From the NCBI GenBank assembly GCA_015272325.1, contig JACYLU010000011.1, forward strand, positions 186,001 through 250,000: DNA of 64,000 nt. The letters are read 5' to 3'. Numbering within the stretch: position 1 is the stretch's first letter; every line of letters begins with the position of its first letter. Source of the DNA: Synechococcales cyanobacterium C42_A2020_086. GTDB taxonomy: Bacteria > Cyanobacteriota > Cyanobacteriia > Elainellales > Elainellaceae. Made by a program: the position numbers and the translations under genes. This document shows, one piece after another, positions 1-8,324 of the stretch. The notes under the pieces are model-generated. The model was not told where the DNA came from. It saw only the letters and a list, made by a program, of their open reading frames with translations, and ran no database searches.

Positions 1-748
1 TAATTCGGTAGCTCTCACCGCTGGCAACCATGTGCTGGATATAGTCTCTAACAGCCGCGAAGCCACTTGTTGCAGTTTCGCCAGCCAACTCTTGATCGGC
101 AGAGGTAGCAAAGATTATCGGAGATTTGATTTGCTTCTGGTTGGCGTATTCCCTGACTCGCTCAATATTGGTCTGCAAATCGGCTGGCTTCAGCAGATCA
201 GCCTGCTGCAAAATAAAGACCACCTTTTTGCGCCATTCCACACTGACAAAATCTAGAAAATCCCAGGCACTTTTCTGATAGGGATTTTTGGCAAACAACA
301 CGAAGAACGTCAGGTCGCTGTTGGGGATGTATTTCTCAGTAATAATCTGATGCTCGGCAACAATCGTATTCGTTCCGGGCGTATCAACAATTGAAATATC
401 TTTCAAAATGTCGATAGGCAAGCCAACTTTTCTTAAGCTCGGCTCAACCTGCTGCACAAAGCGTTGATCCGAATAGACAATCTGCTGAATGGCATCGGTA
501 CAAGGCTCAATGTCGGTCGCACACACCTCAGCTTCAAGCAACGCGTTGACAAAGCTACTCTTTCCCGCTTTGACTTCACCCACAACCACAAACAGAAACG
601 GTTCGTTAACATTGCGCCTGAGGTTGCTCGTCGTCTCTGCAAGTTTTGGGTTGTTGATATCTGCAGCCAGCCGTTCCAAGCTATGAAGCAAATTATTCAA
701 GTCCCAGCGATAGGCTTGTAACGCTTCATTCAAAATCGGGCTGCTCAT
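1..748 (-). CDS. Dynamin-family GTPase, 3'-truncated by window edge
   Basis: The frame is open from ATG at 748 to the left edge (249 codons seen), so the gene continues outside the window. The GTPase signatures are visible: P-loop GEVKAGKS (residues 57-64), the G3 motif DTPGTN, and a QQADLL stretch where G4 (T/NKxD) is expected. The layout of an alpha-helical lead-in followed by a G domain fits bacterial dynamin-like proteins, which bind and remodel membranes on GTP hydrolysis. The assembly and membrane-binding helices would lie in the missing part. The G4 motif is QADL rather than NKxD, as in some dynamin-like relatives. The exact subfamily cannot be assigned from a fragment. Confidence 0.8.
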   Translation of the reverse strand, partial: MSSPILNEALQAYRWDLNNLLHSLERLAADINNPKLAETTSNLRRNVNEPFLFVVVGEVKAGKSSFVNALLEAEVCATDIEPCTDAIQQIVYSDQRFVQQVEPSLRKVGLPIDILKDISIVDTPGTNTIVAEHQIITEKYIPNSDLTFFVLFAKNPYQKSAWDFLDFVSVEWRKKVVFILQQADLLKPADLQTNIERVREYANQKQIKSPIIFATSADQELAGETATSGFAAVRDYIQHMVASGESYRI

Positions 749-881
749 GCGAGTTCTCCAGGGATGAGAAACGAGGCTAAATTAGGCACACTCTGAATAG
801 TTCAGGAAATATTTTTAGGTATTTCCCTGGTATTTCACTACCTTAGTTAATACCAGAGTTGCACAATTTAGCCACGATGCC

Positions 882-1187
882 CTAATCCTCAGTGCTGATA
901 ATCTGCGGCACCTTAAAGAATTCCCCTTGGGCGGTTTCTTCCCGTTCTGGTGCGCTTTCCAGGAGCAAATCTCGCTCGGGGTAGGGTTGCAATTGGTCTG
1001 GACGGGTGACATTGCTGACATCAATGGCGCGGGCCGTTGGCGGCACCTGATCGGTGTCTAGCTCGTTCAACTGTTCAAAGTATTCCAGAATATCGTTGAG
1101 CTGGACGGTAAAGCGTTCTTCTTCCTCGGGAGTCAGCTCTAATCGAGCCAAATGGGCAACTTTGCGAACCTGCTCGCGATTAATCAT
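882..1187 (-). CDS. gatC: Asp-tRNA(Asn)/Glu-tRNA(Gln) amidotransferase subunit C
   Basis: 101 residues, the usual GatC size. The protein opens [18 protein letters not shown], the typical family N-terminus, followed by an acidic EEE stretch and the central helix. GatC stabilises the GatA-GatB complex that converts Glu-tRNA(Gln) to Gln-tRNA(Gln), which cyanobacteria need because they lack glutaminyl-tRNA synthetase. The longer frame would begin with a TTG at 1202; the ATG at 1187 matches the family start and is preferred. ycf3 lies just upstream on the same strand, with a 73-bp gap. Confidence 0.93.
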   Translation of the reverse strand: MINREQVRKVAHLARLELTPEEEERFTVQLNDILEYFEQLNELDTDQVPPTARAIDVSNVTRPDQLQPYPERDLLLESAPEREETAQGEFFKVPQIISTED

Positions 1188-1260
1188 AGACAAAATAATC
1201 AAGGAAAGGCGTAATCAATGGAGAACGAGGATATGCCGAGCGGACAGCGGCTCTAGGTCC

Positions 1261-1782
1261 TTAGAAAAACGCATCGAGTCTAGCGCGGCCGGTCGTTTTT
1301 AACCAGTTTTGCGCCTCAATATAGTTGTTCGGCGCTAGGCGAATCGCCCGCTGCCAGTACTCTGCGGCTTGATCAAACAGCGCATCCGCCTCTTCAGTAT
1401 TGCCAGCTTCTTGAGCCTGCTCTCCCAGATAGTGATAGATGACCGCAATATTGTTGAGAGCTTGCGGCATGCTTGGGTTCAGCTCCAGCGATTGATGATA
1501 GTACTCTAGGGCCCGCTCGTGCTCGCCGTTACTGGCGTGAATCAGCCCCATATTGTAGAGAATAAAGCTGCGGTCGCGGGGGTCTTCCTCTAGCCTCAGC
1601 GCCTCCTCGTAGTTTGCTAGTGCTTCTGCATATTCGCCTTCTGCTTGAGCTGACATGCCATCCCGATAGTAGGCAAAGGCTTCCTTGGCGGTGCGGCTCG
1701 TCGGCAAGACCTTCAGGATCAGGTCAGCCATGACTGTAAAGGTTTTATCAATAAAGTTATCGTTTCGCTGGGATCTAGGCAT
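1261..1782 (-). CDS. ycf3: Photosystem I assembly protein Ycf3 (TPR)
   Basis: 173 residues from ATG 1782, the standard Ycf3 length. It begins with [15 protein letters not shown] and carries three TPR units (about residues 35-68, 72-105 and 115-155), ending ...[15 protein letters not shown]. Ycf3 is a thylakoid-associated chaperone that binds PsaA/PsaD during photosystem I assembly. Nothing is degenerate. It precedes gatC on the same strand and may be cotranscribed with it. This gene is one of the clearest markers that the window is cyanobacterial. Confidence 0.97.
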   Translation of the reverse strand: MPRSQRNDNFIDKTFTVMADLILKVLPTSRTAKEAFAYYRDGMSAQAEGEYAEALANYEEALRLEEDPRDRSFILYNMGLIHASNGEHERALEYYHQSLELNPSMPQALNNIAVIYHYLGEQAQEAGNTEEADALFDQAAEYWQRAIRLAPNNYIEAQNWLKTTGRARLDAFF

Positions 1783-1920
1783 AGCTGCCTCGCTCCATCA
1801 AGATGACTAAAAGGCTATTCCGAGTCTATCACCTAACCTATTGCCAACTGATGGACAGCTGAGGCAGCCCAACGCCACCCAATCGATCTCCTTTTGTCTC
1901 TAGCCAGTGTGCTCAGTCTA

Positions 1921-3375
1921 TCAACTGCTTCGCTCTAGGGAACTCTGGAGCTGCGGCAGCCGCACAACATATCGGTAGCCCTCGTCTAGCGAGCCTTGAA
2001 CCGAGATGGTGCCATCGTGCAATTCGGCCAAGTGGCGACTCAGGAGTAGCCCTAGATTTTGGCGAGACGCCTCAGCCGGCATAGATGCCAGCGCGGTTTC
2101 TGCATAGGTTGCTGGCTCGGTATTTTCCAGCAGCGAGTCATCGTCATCCCACAGGTCCGCCACAGCCGGTTCCAAGGCAGCCTCAACGCTGGCCGCCGAT
2201 GGTGCCGATCGTCTCACCATTTCTATGGGCGGCAAGCCATCTCCTAGCCAGGGATGCGAGGTCCAAACGGACAAATTGAGGGAATTGTGCTTGCGAGAGA
2301 CGTGAATTCGCACAATACTCCCAGAACTTGAGGCTTGAATCACGCTAAACACCAGGTGATATACCAACTGGCGCACTTTGTCCTTATCGAGCAACCAGAT
2401 GCGATTGCCGGGTTCAACCGTAAGCTGGATGTGTTGCTCACGTCGTTGAGCGGCTTGGTTCAGACTACCGATTGCCTGTTGACAGAGCATTTCAATATCC
2501 ACCGGGCTGAGCGTCAGCTGACGGCGACTGTCGTCTAAATTGCCTAGCTCGACGATTTCGTGAACCAGGGACAGCAGGTACTGACCACTGCTGTGAATAA
2601 TCTCGATGTACTCTCGCTGTTTATCGGATAGGTTGCCATAGATGCCTTGCCCCAGCACCTTAGCCATGCCCAAGATTGAAGTCAAGGGCGTGCAGAGTTC
2701 TTGGGTCATTTGAGCCAGCAAACTCGACTTGATCGACAGAGACGCTGGAGCTAGAAACGGAGGGGAATCCATCCAGCCAGAGGGTTCGTCACGGTGAATG
2801 GCGTGATCTAAAAGAGCAGATTGTCGCAGGAGCCGATCTCGCTCGTACTCGCTGATACTCCAGCGAGCAATTAGCTCCAGAAACGCCACGTCTTGCTCGC
2901 TAAACTCGCGAGGTTTTAAACTCATGACTGCTAAGGCACCCAGACAGTGGCCATTCGCTGCCACAACCGGAACGCCGAGGTAGGCGCGAATACCATAGCG
3001 CTGTACCAGAAGGCAATTCGCAAATGCAGGATCGGCACTAGCATCCGACAACACCAGCGGCTGCTGCTGCTCGATAACTTGCGTACAGAGCGCTTCTGCA
3101 CGGGGCAACTGACGCGACGCCGCCAGATGGTTCATCAGCCCAATGCGAGAGAGACCCAGTGCCGACTTGAACCACAGCCGCTCGCGGTCTAGCACTCCCA
3201 AAACACAGATAGCCGCCTTCAGAAAATAAGCAGCTGTTTGCGTCGCTTCTTCAAAAACGGGGACGCTTTCAGGATTGAATAAACCCAACTGGTTGAGGAA
3301 CTGCAGACGCTGATACTCTCGATCTGCGGTAGCCGACTGAGCCAATTCAGAAAAACCAATATCCTCAGGGAGCAT
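1921..3375 (-). CDS. GAF-domain protein with degenerate histidine kinase core
   Basis: 484 residues. A GAF domain occupies about residues 35-185 (LGVPVVAANGHCLGALAVM is the typical GAF beta-hairpin). A HisKA-like dimerisation helix follows at about 215-280 and a HATPase-like fold at about 310-475. The phosphoacceptor box reads MTQELCTP (223-230): Gln225 stands where the invariant His should be. The N-box lacks its usual Asn, no DxGxG box is seen, and only a G2-like LGLLLSRHLAELHDG remains. I infer a kinase-derived scaffold or sensor without autokinase activity. An ordinary ATG (3375) starts it. A 138-bp gap separates it from ycf3; no response regulator is adjacent. Confidence 0.85.
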   Translation of the reverse strand: MLPEDIGFSELAQSATADREYQRLQFLNQLGLFNPESVPVFEEATQTAAYFLKAAICVLGVLDRERLWFKSALGLSRIGLMNHLAASRQLPRAEALCTQVIEQQQPLVLSDASADPAFANCLLVQRYGIRAYLGVPVVAANGHCLGALAVMSLKPREFSEQDVAFLELIARWSISEYERDRLLRQSALLDHAIHRDEPSGWMDSPPFLAPASLSIKSSLLAQMTQELCTPLTSILGMAKVLGQGIYGNLSDKQREYIEIIHSSGQYLLSLVHEIVELGNLDDSRRQLTLSPVDIEMLCQQAIGSLNQAAQRREQHIQLTVEPGNRIWLLDKDKVRQLVYHLVFSVIQASSSGSIVRIHVSRKHNSLNLSVWTSHPWLGDGLPPIEMVRRSAPSAASVEAALEPAVADLWDDDDSLLENTEPATYAETALASMPAEASRQNLGLLLSRHLAELHDGTISVQGSLDEGYRYVVRLPQLQSSLERSS

Positions 3376-3744
3376 GTGATAACCCTATTCCTTGCCTTCC
3401 CTACATGAACCATCTGTAAAGCTAGTGCTGATGGTCTTTGACTAGACATAGAGTGCCCGATGGGTCAAGGGGGGGAACAGTCAAGGGTTCTCTGGGTCTA
3501 AATTTCAGTATTGCTACGCTCTGTCAGGGACGGGTTGTTCATTAATGCGCAATTCCACTGCAATGAGGATCAATTTTGAGTGTTAGGGCAGGGTTTAACC
3601 AGCAGGGCAACTCTTGCCGTGGTCCTATGTAAAGTTACTGTAAACCACCACGCAAACGGCTGGACCAACTGTTTACCTATCGGATTGTTGATCGAATGGC
3701 TTGGCTTATCGGATCGGTCTAAGCTGCACATCAGATGACGCAGA
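3376..3744. other. Intergenic spacer, no gene recognised
   Basis: About 370 bp between two minus-strand genes. It contains a C/G-rich run and frequent stops in all frames. A minus-strand ORF running into the next gene has no family features. It presumably holds the promoter of the GAF protein, but I see no convincing -35/-10 pair. Confidence 0.4.
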
Positions 3745-4299
3745 TTATGCAGACCGTAAGAGATGCGGCTGTTGGTAGGAACCCTGCTGCAATTGATGCA
3801 TGTGGTTAAATAGCTGCCAGCAATATTGCTCAGGCAAGCCGCAGGTGACGGCTCCCCGCAGCACAACGTTGAAGTACCAATCATTGGGGGCGTGCTCTTC
3901 TGTGAGCTTGTCGATCACCGTGTAGGTGCGGACGGGTGTATAGCTCCGCCCTTGAGCCACAACTGCAACGGTTTCGTGGCAGTAGCCTTCCTCTCGCTCA
4001 TCGAGTAGTGCACTCAAGCGCCAGGGTAACTGGTACAGCACTCCTTCGACCGCGGAGTGGGAGTCTTTCACGATATCGAGGACACCGCAGTTGCGCCGCT
4101 GCGATCGCCGAAAGAAGCCCAAACGATAGCCCTTGAGGGTAGCTGGTCCAATAACATAGGCATGGGTTGGCTCACCCAGCGAGCGTTTCAGGTCTACCGG
4201 GCACATGCAGGAGCCGTAGGCAAAGTAGTAAAACGTGGCTTCTGTTGGCGAATGGGGTTGTGCCAGCCCCCAGGAATACGACGGGAAGGACATAGACAT
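3745..4299 (-). CDS. Gamma-glutamylcyclotransferase-family protein
   Basis: 184 residues. The N-terminal signature FAYGSCM (26-32) corresponds to the YGSNM loop of the GGCT/AIG2 fold, with Cys31 replacing Asn. A GYRLGFF strand and a LLDEREEGY segment (about 97-105) supply the acidic residue expected to act as catalytic base. Family members cleave gamma-glutamyl amides to 5-oxoproline. The substrate cannot be deduced, and the N-to-C change is a caution against assuming classical activity. ATG at 4299 is chosen; a second ATG lies two codons in. No operon partner is evident. Confidence 0.82.
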   Translation of the reverse strand: MSMSFPSYSWGLAQPHSPTEATFYYFAYGSCMCPVDLKRSLGEPTHAYVIGPATLKGYRLGFFRRSQRRNCGVLDIVKDSHSAVEGVLYQLPWRLSALLDEREEGYCHETVAVVAQGRSYTPVRTYTVIDKLTEEHAPNDWYFNVVLRGAVTCGLPEQYCWQLFNHMHQLQQGSYQQPHLLRSA

Positions 4300-4566
4300 T
4301 AGCAGAAGGAAAATGAGAATGAGACGGCTATAGAGAAAGAATCAACGCCCAACAGGTGAGGTACGGCCCCAGTTGCCCAGATCGAATGAACGCTTTACTC
4401 AAAACTAGAATGTACTACTGCCCATCGCCCAAGATTGTATCAGAAGACGCCGATAATTACCACATATTCCGACTGGTGAACCGTATTTTGATGGCATTGC
4501 AAGCATGGCAACCTCCAGCAGGGGTTTGTTCGCCATTGCCGGTAGGATTGCCAGTAAGATCGGGTG

Positions 4567-7071
4567 ATGATTTCATCTCCGCCGTCTGATTCCGTGTCTC
4601 ATCAACCGTTTGGTCCAGCTTCTGTTTCAATTCCGTCCTGCTGCTGGAGCCGTCCAATTGGCTTGGGGTGGCAGCAGCCCTATACCGTCCGCTATGCCAG
4701 CAACATCGACGATGGACCGTGGCACGGTATGCCGTTGGGTGGGTTTGGCGCGGGCTGTATTGGTCGCTCCCATGGCGGCGATTTTAACCTGTGGCATATT
4801 GATGGCGGCGAGCATGTGTTTCAGTCGATGCCGGCTTGTCAATTCAGCGTCTTTGAAGCGGCGGCAGGCTCGACTCATGCCTATGCCCTTGCTACGAAAC
4901 CAGCGACTGACGGTTGTTTGAGTCAGTGGGTGTGGTATCCCAGCAACAGCGGCGAGTATCATGCGCTCTATCCGCGGAGCTGGTTTGTCTACCGCCATGG
5001 ATTTCAAGCTCAGCTCACCTGCGAGCAGTTTTCACCAATCTGGGCACACAACTACCGCGAAACCAGCTATCCGGTGGCGGTGTTCCTCTGGACTGCACAC
5101 AACCCGACCGAGCAGCCGCTGACGCTGAGCATCCTGATGACCTGGCAGAACATGGTGGGCTGGTTTACGAATGCCGTGAAATCACCAGAGGTACGTGTGC
5201 GAGACGACGGTAGCCCCGTGTACGAGTATTGTCCGCGATTAGGGAAAAGCCAGGGCAATTTCAACCGCTGGCAGGCTGAGGCAGGGGCGGTAGGCTGTGT
5301 GATGACCAGCACTCGCAACAGCAGTCCTGCCAACGAAGGAGACGGGCAGTGGGCGATTCTTACCCATGCGCCAACGGATTCTGGGCTAGAGGTGTTCTAT
5401 CACACTCGTTGGAATCCCCAGGGCAATGGAGTAGAAGTATGGCAGTCGTTTGCTCAGGACGGTTCGCTGCCCAACTCCATCGATGAGACACCTGCGGGCG
5501 AGTCCGAGCAGATTGCTGTGGCGCTGGCGGTGCGGTTCACCTTAGCTCCTGGAGAAACGCGACAGATTCCCTTTGTGCTGGCGTGGGATTTCCCCGTCAC
5601 CGAATTTGCCGAAGGCGTAGTCTACTACCGCCGCTATACCGACTTTTTTGGTCGCAGCGGCACCCATGCCTGGACAATTGCCCACACCGCTCTACGGCAA
5701 TACCGCGACTGGCAGCGGTCGATTCAGAATTGGCAGCAGCCGATTTTAGGGCAGCAAGACTTGCCCGACTGGTTCAAAATGGCGCTGTTTAACGAGCTGT
5801 ATGACCTCACCGACGGCGGCACCCTCTGGAGCGCGGCCAGCGAACGCGACCCGATTGGGCAGTTTGCGGTACTAGAATGCCTCGACTACCGCTGGTACGA
5901 AAGCCTGGACGTGCGGCTTTATGGCTCCTTTGCGCTGCTGCTGCTGTTTCCCGAACTCGATAAAGCGGTGCTGCGAGCCTTTGCCCGCGCCATTCCCACC
6001 GCAGACGAACGTCGCCGCACAATCGGCTACTACTACACCCTCGGCAAACCTAGCCCCGAAGCCGTGCGCAAGGTCGCCAACGCCACCCCCCACGATTTGG
6101 GAGCACCCAACGAGCATGTCTGGGAAAAAACCAACTACACCAGCTATCAAGACTGCAATTTGTGGAAAGACCTGAGCTGTGATTTTGTGCTGCAGGTGTA
6201 CCGCGACTTTGTGTTCACCGGCAGCCAAGATGTGGCGTTCTTGCGCGAGTGCTGGGCGGCAATCACTGCGACGCTGACCTACCTAAAGACCTTTGATCTC
6301 GACGGAGACGGCATCCCCGAGAATTCTGGCGCACCAGACCAAACCTTTGATGACTGGCGGTTGCAGGGCGTTAGCGCCTACTGTGGCGGGCTGTGGATCG
6401 CCGCGCTGGAGGCTGCGATTGCTATCGCCGAAATTCTAAAATCCGCAACGGCAGACGAAGCAGCTCGCCACACGATTGCCAGCACGATTGCCGAGTACCA
6501 AACTTGGTTGGCACAGGCGCGATCGATCTATCACACAACGCTGTGGAACGGGCGCTACTACCGGCTGGATAGCGGCAGCGGCTCGGATGTGGTGATGGCG
6601 GATCAGCTCTGCGGGCAGTTCTATGCACGGCTGCTGGGCTTGCCGGATGTGGTGCCGCCCGAATGCGCGGAATCGGCGCTGAGAACCGTTTATGACGCCT
6701 GTTTTCTCCGGTTTCACAATGGGCAATTTGGAGCTGCCAACGGTCTGCGTCCTGACGGGTCGCCTGTGAACCCCCAGGACACCCATCCCCTGGAAGTGTG
6801 GACTGGCATCAACTTTGGCCTAGCAGCATTTTTGCTCCAGATGGGACTGCGCCAGGAAGCGCTGCGCCTAACCGAAGCTGTGGTGCGGCAAATCTACGAC
6901 AACGGGCTGCAATTCCGCACTCCCGAGGCGATCACAGCCGCTGGAACCTTTCGGGCCAGTCACTATCTGCGGGCACTGGCAATCTGGCTGGTGTACTGGC
7001 TGCTATTGCCGCAATCCTCTGTAGACACTGGGGAAACTGCCGCTGAACCTGCCACATCCCTGAGCCAGTAG
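4567..7071 (+). CDS. GH116 beta-glucosidase / glucosylceramidase-like hydrolase
   Basis: 834 residues from ATG 4567 (a GTG lies immediately before it). An N-terminal beta-sandwich domain opens with the family-typical WHGMPLGGFGAGCIGRS, followed by the (alpha/alpha)6 catalytic domain. FAVLECLDYRWYESLDVR contains the expected nucleophile Glu437, and DGIPENSGAPDQTFDDW carries the acid/base Asp region. SAYCGGLWIAALEA and the late HPLEVWTGINFGLAAFLL also match the GBA2/TxGH116 pattern. The family retains configuration and hydrolyses beta-glucosides or beta-xylosides; the substrate here is unknown. No secretion signal is seen, suggesting a cytoplasmic enzyme. It stands alone on the plus strand, tail-to-tail with the LysR gene. 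Confidence 0.92.
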   Translation: MISSPPSDSVSHQPFGPASVSIPSCCWSRPIGLGWQQPYTVRYASNIDDGPWHGMPLGGFGAGCIGRSHGGDFNLWHIDGGEHVFQSMPACQFSVFEAAAGSTHAYALATKPATDGCLSQWVWYPSNSGEYHALYPRSWFVYRHGFQAQLTCEQFSPIWAHNYRETSYPVAVFLWTAHNPTEQPLTLSILMTWQNMVGWFTNAVKSPEVRVRDDGSPVYEYCPRLGKSQGNFNRWQAEAGAVGCVMTSTRNSSPANEGDGQWAILTHAPTDSGLEVFYHTRWNPQGNGVEVWQSFAQDGSLPNSIDETPAGESEQIAVALAVRFTLAPGETRQIPFVLAWDFPVTEFAEGVVYYRRYTDFFGRSGTHAWTIAHTALRQYRDWQRSIQNWQQPILGQQDLPDWFKMALFNELYDLTDGGTLWSAASERDPIGQFAVLECLDYRWYESLDVRLYGSFALLLLFPELDKAVLRAFARAIPTADERRRTIGYYYTLGKPSPEAVRKVANATPHDLGAPNEHVWEKTNYTSYQDCNLWKDLSCDFVLQVYRDFVFTGSQDVAFLRECWAAITATLTYLKTFDLDGDGIPENSGAPDQTFDDWRLQGVSAYCGGLWIAALEAAIAIAEILKSATADEAARHTIASTIAEYQTWLAQARSIYHTTLWNGRYYRLDSGSGSDVVMADQLCGQFYARLLGLPDVVPPECAESALRTVYDACFLRFHNGQFGAANGLRPDGSPVNPQDTHPLEVWTGINFGLAAFLLQMGLRQEALRLTEAVVRQIYDNGLQFRTPEAITAAGTFRASHYLRALAIWLVYWLLLPQSSVDTGETAAEPATSLSQ

Positions 7072-7143
7072 GGGTCAGTGGAGAATGCTGAGAGTCGAGG
7101 GGTCAGGGCAGAAATTTCTGAGGATATCGGGTCCTGGAGGAGG

Positions 7144-8178
7144 TCAGGTCAGAGACACGCCACGCTCGGGCTGGGTGGCTTTTGCCTTAAATTGCGCCAT
7201 GTACAGCGGGTCAGTGCTGCACTGCAAGCTAGCCGGAATCGAGCAGTAGTGTTGGCTTTCCTGAATCACATAGTTGAGAAACGTGCGGGCTGGAGCAGCG
7301 AGCTGTTTGTCTGCATGGGTGATCACATACCACTGCTGATGCAGAGGAAATCCTTCGACATCCAAAATTGCTAGGGCATCTGTAGATTCCGACGTTAAGC
7401 TATGCAGAGACAATATTCCCAGCCCTAGCCCGTCGCGTACAACCTGTTTAATGGCTTCGTTGCTGCCCAGTTCCAGCTTGGCTCGAATCGAGAGGTGGTG
7501 CTCACGAAAGAGCTGTTCGGCCGCGTCCCGAGGCGCAGCCCCTGGCTCTCGCAAAACAAATTCTTCTGCTGAAATTCGCTGCAAGGAAATCTGTGGCTGA
7601 CCCACCAGCGGATGATTGGCCGCGGCAACCACAACCAGTGGGCTACACAACAGCGGCTGCACCTGAATGTTTTGGCGCTCGGGCAAGCGGTTCACGATGT
7701 AGAAATCATCCAGATTTTGGTCCAACCGGGCTAGCACCTCATCTGGCGTAGCGAGTTCCAGCGCCACCTGCACCGATGGGTACTGCTGGCAGAACGGATA
7801 CAGCAATGTTGGGAAGAAATATTTAGCTGTCATTGCCGCCGCCAAGCGGAGTTTCCCCTGCTGTAGCCCCTTCAGCTCCGCTAAGTTTTCTTCAAGCCGG
7901 TTGAGTTGTTCAAAAATTGCCTCACAGGTTTTGAAAACTTCTTCTCCAGCTTCGGTGAGGTAGAAACGCTTGCCAATCAGTTCGTAAAGCGGCAGCCCAA
8001 TGGCCTTCGTCACCTGCTTGATCTGCATCGACACGGTAGGCTGCGTCAGCGACAGTTCTTCTGCAGCGCGGGTTAAATTAGCATGGCGGGCAGTGGCGTG
8101 AAATACATGCAGTTGATGCAGCGTGATCTGTCCTGATAAAAGACCTCGCGAAACGCGCTGAGAGAGTTCGTTTTTCAT
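7144..8178 (-). CDS. LysR-family transcriptional regulator (CbbR/CmpR-like)
   Basis: 344 residues. The winged HTH is at about residues 19-77 (LHQLHVFHATARHANLTRAAEELSLTQPTVS in two halves), followed by the linker helix and a periplasmic-binding-like effector domain. The pattern resembles the carbon-metabolism subgroup that includes CbbR and CmpR/NdhR. It is the last gene of the minus-strand lipid-catabolism run, 146 bp after the decarboxylase. A perfect 10-bp-arm palindrome lies 54-77 bp upstream of its ATG, a position suited to autoregulation. The C-terminal tail after about residue 310 is longer than in many homologues. The effector is unknown. Confidence 0.92.
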   Translation of the reverse strand: MKNELSQRVSRGLLSGQITLHQLHVFHATARHANLTRAAEELSLTQPTVSMQIKQVTKAIGLPLYELIGKRFYLTEAGEEVFKTCEAIFEQLNRLEENLAELKGLQQGKLRLAAAMTAKYFFPTLLYPFCQQYPSVQVALELATPDEVLARLDQNLDDFYIVNRLPERQNIQVQPLLCSPLVVVAAANHPLVGQPQISLQRISAEEFVLREPGAAPRDAAEQLFREHHLSIRAKLELGSNEAIKQVVRDGLGLGILSLHSLTSESTDALAILDVEGFPLHQQWYVITHADKQLAAPARTFLNYVIQESQHYCSIPASLQCSTDPLYMAQFKAKATQPERGVSLT

Positions 8179-8231
8179 GCCTCAACCCATCCCTCACTTC
8201 AGATATATATCCACTAGCCATCCGGCCCTAG

Positions 8232-8255
8232 TTTAGCAACACAAATGTTGCTAAA
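8232..8255. promoter_or_regulatory. Perfect palindrome upstream of lysR, candidate operator
   Basis: TTTAGCAACA-CAAA-TGTTGCTAAA: two exact 10-bp arms around 4 bp. On the minus strand it directly follows a TTGACT hexamer (about 8256-8261). It sits between the decarboxylase stop (8325) and the LysR ATG (8178). Being longer and more symmetric than a typical T-N11-A site, it could bind a LysR dimer or another HTH regulator. A 10-bp near-direct repeat (CTTTACACTA/CTTTACATCA, 8261-8280) abuts it. No T-run follows on the strand that would make it a terminator. Confidence 0.6.
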
Positions 8256-8324
8256 GTCAACTTTACACTACTTTACATCAAATATTGCCTCGGGGATGGG
8301 TTTTCCTGCTAAGGCAAATCCTAC

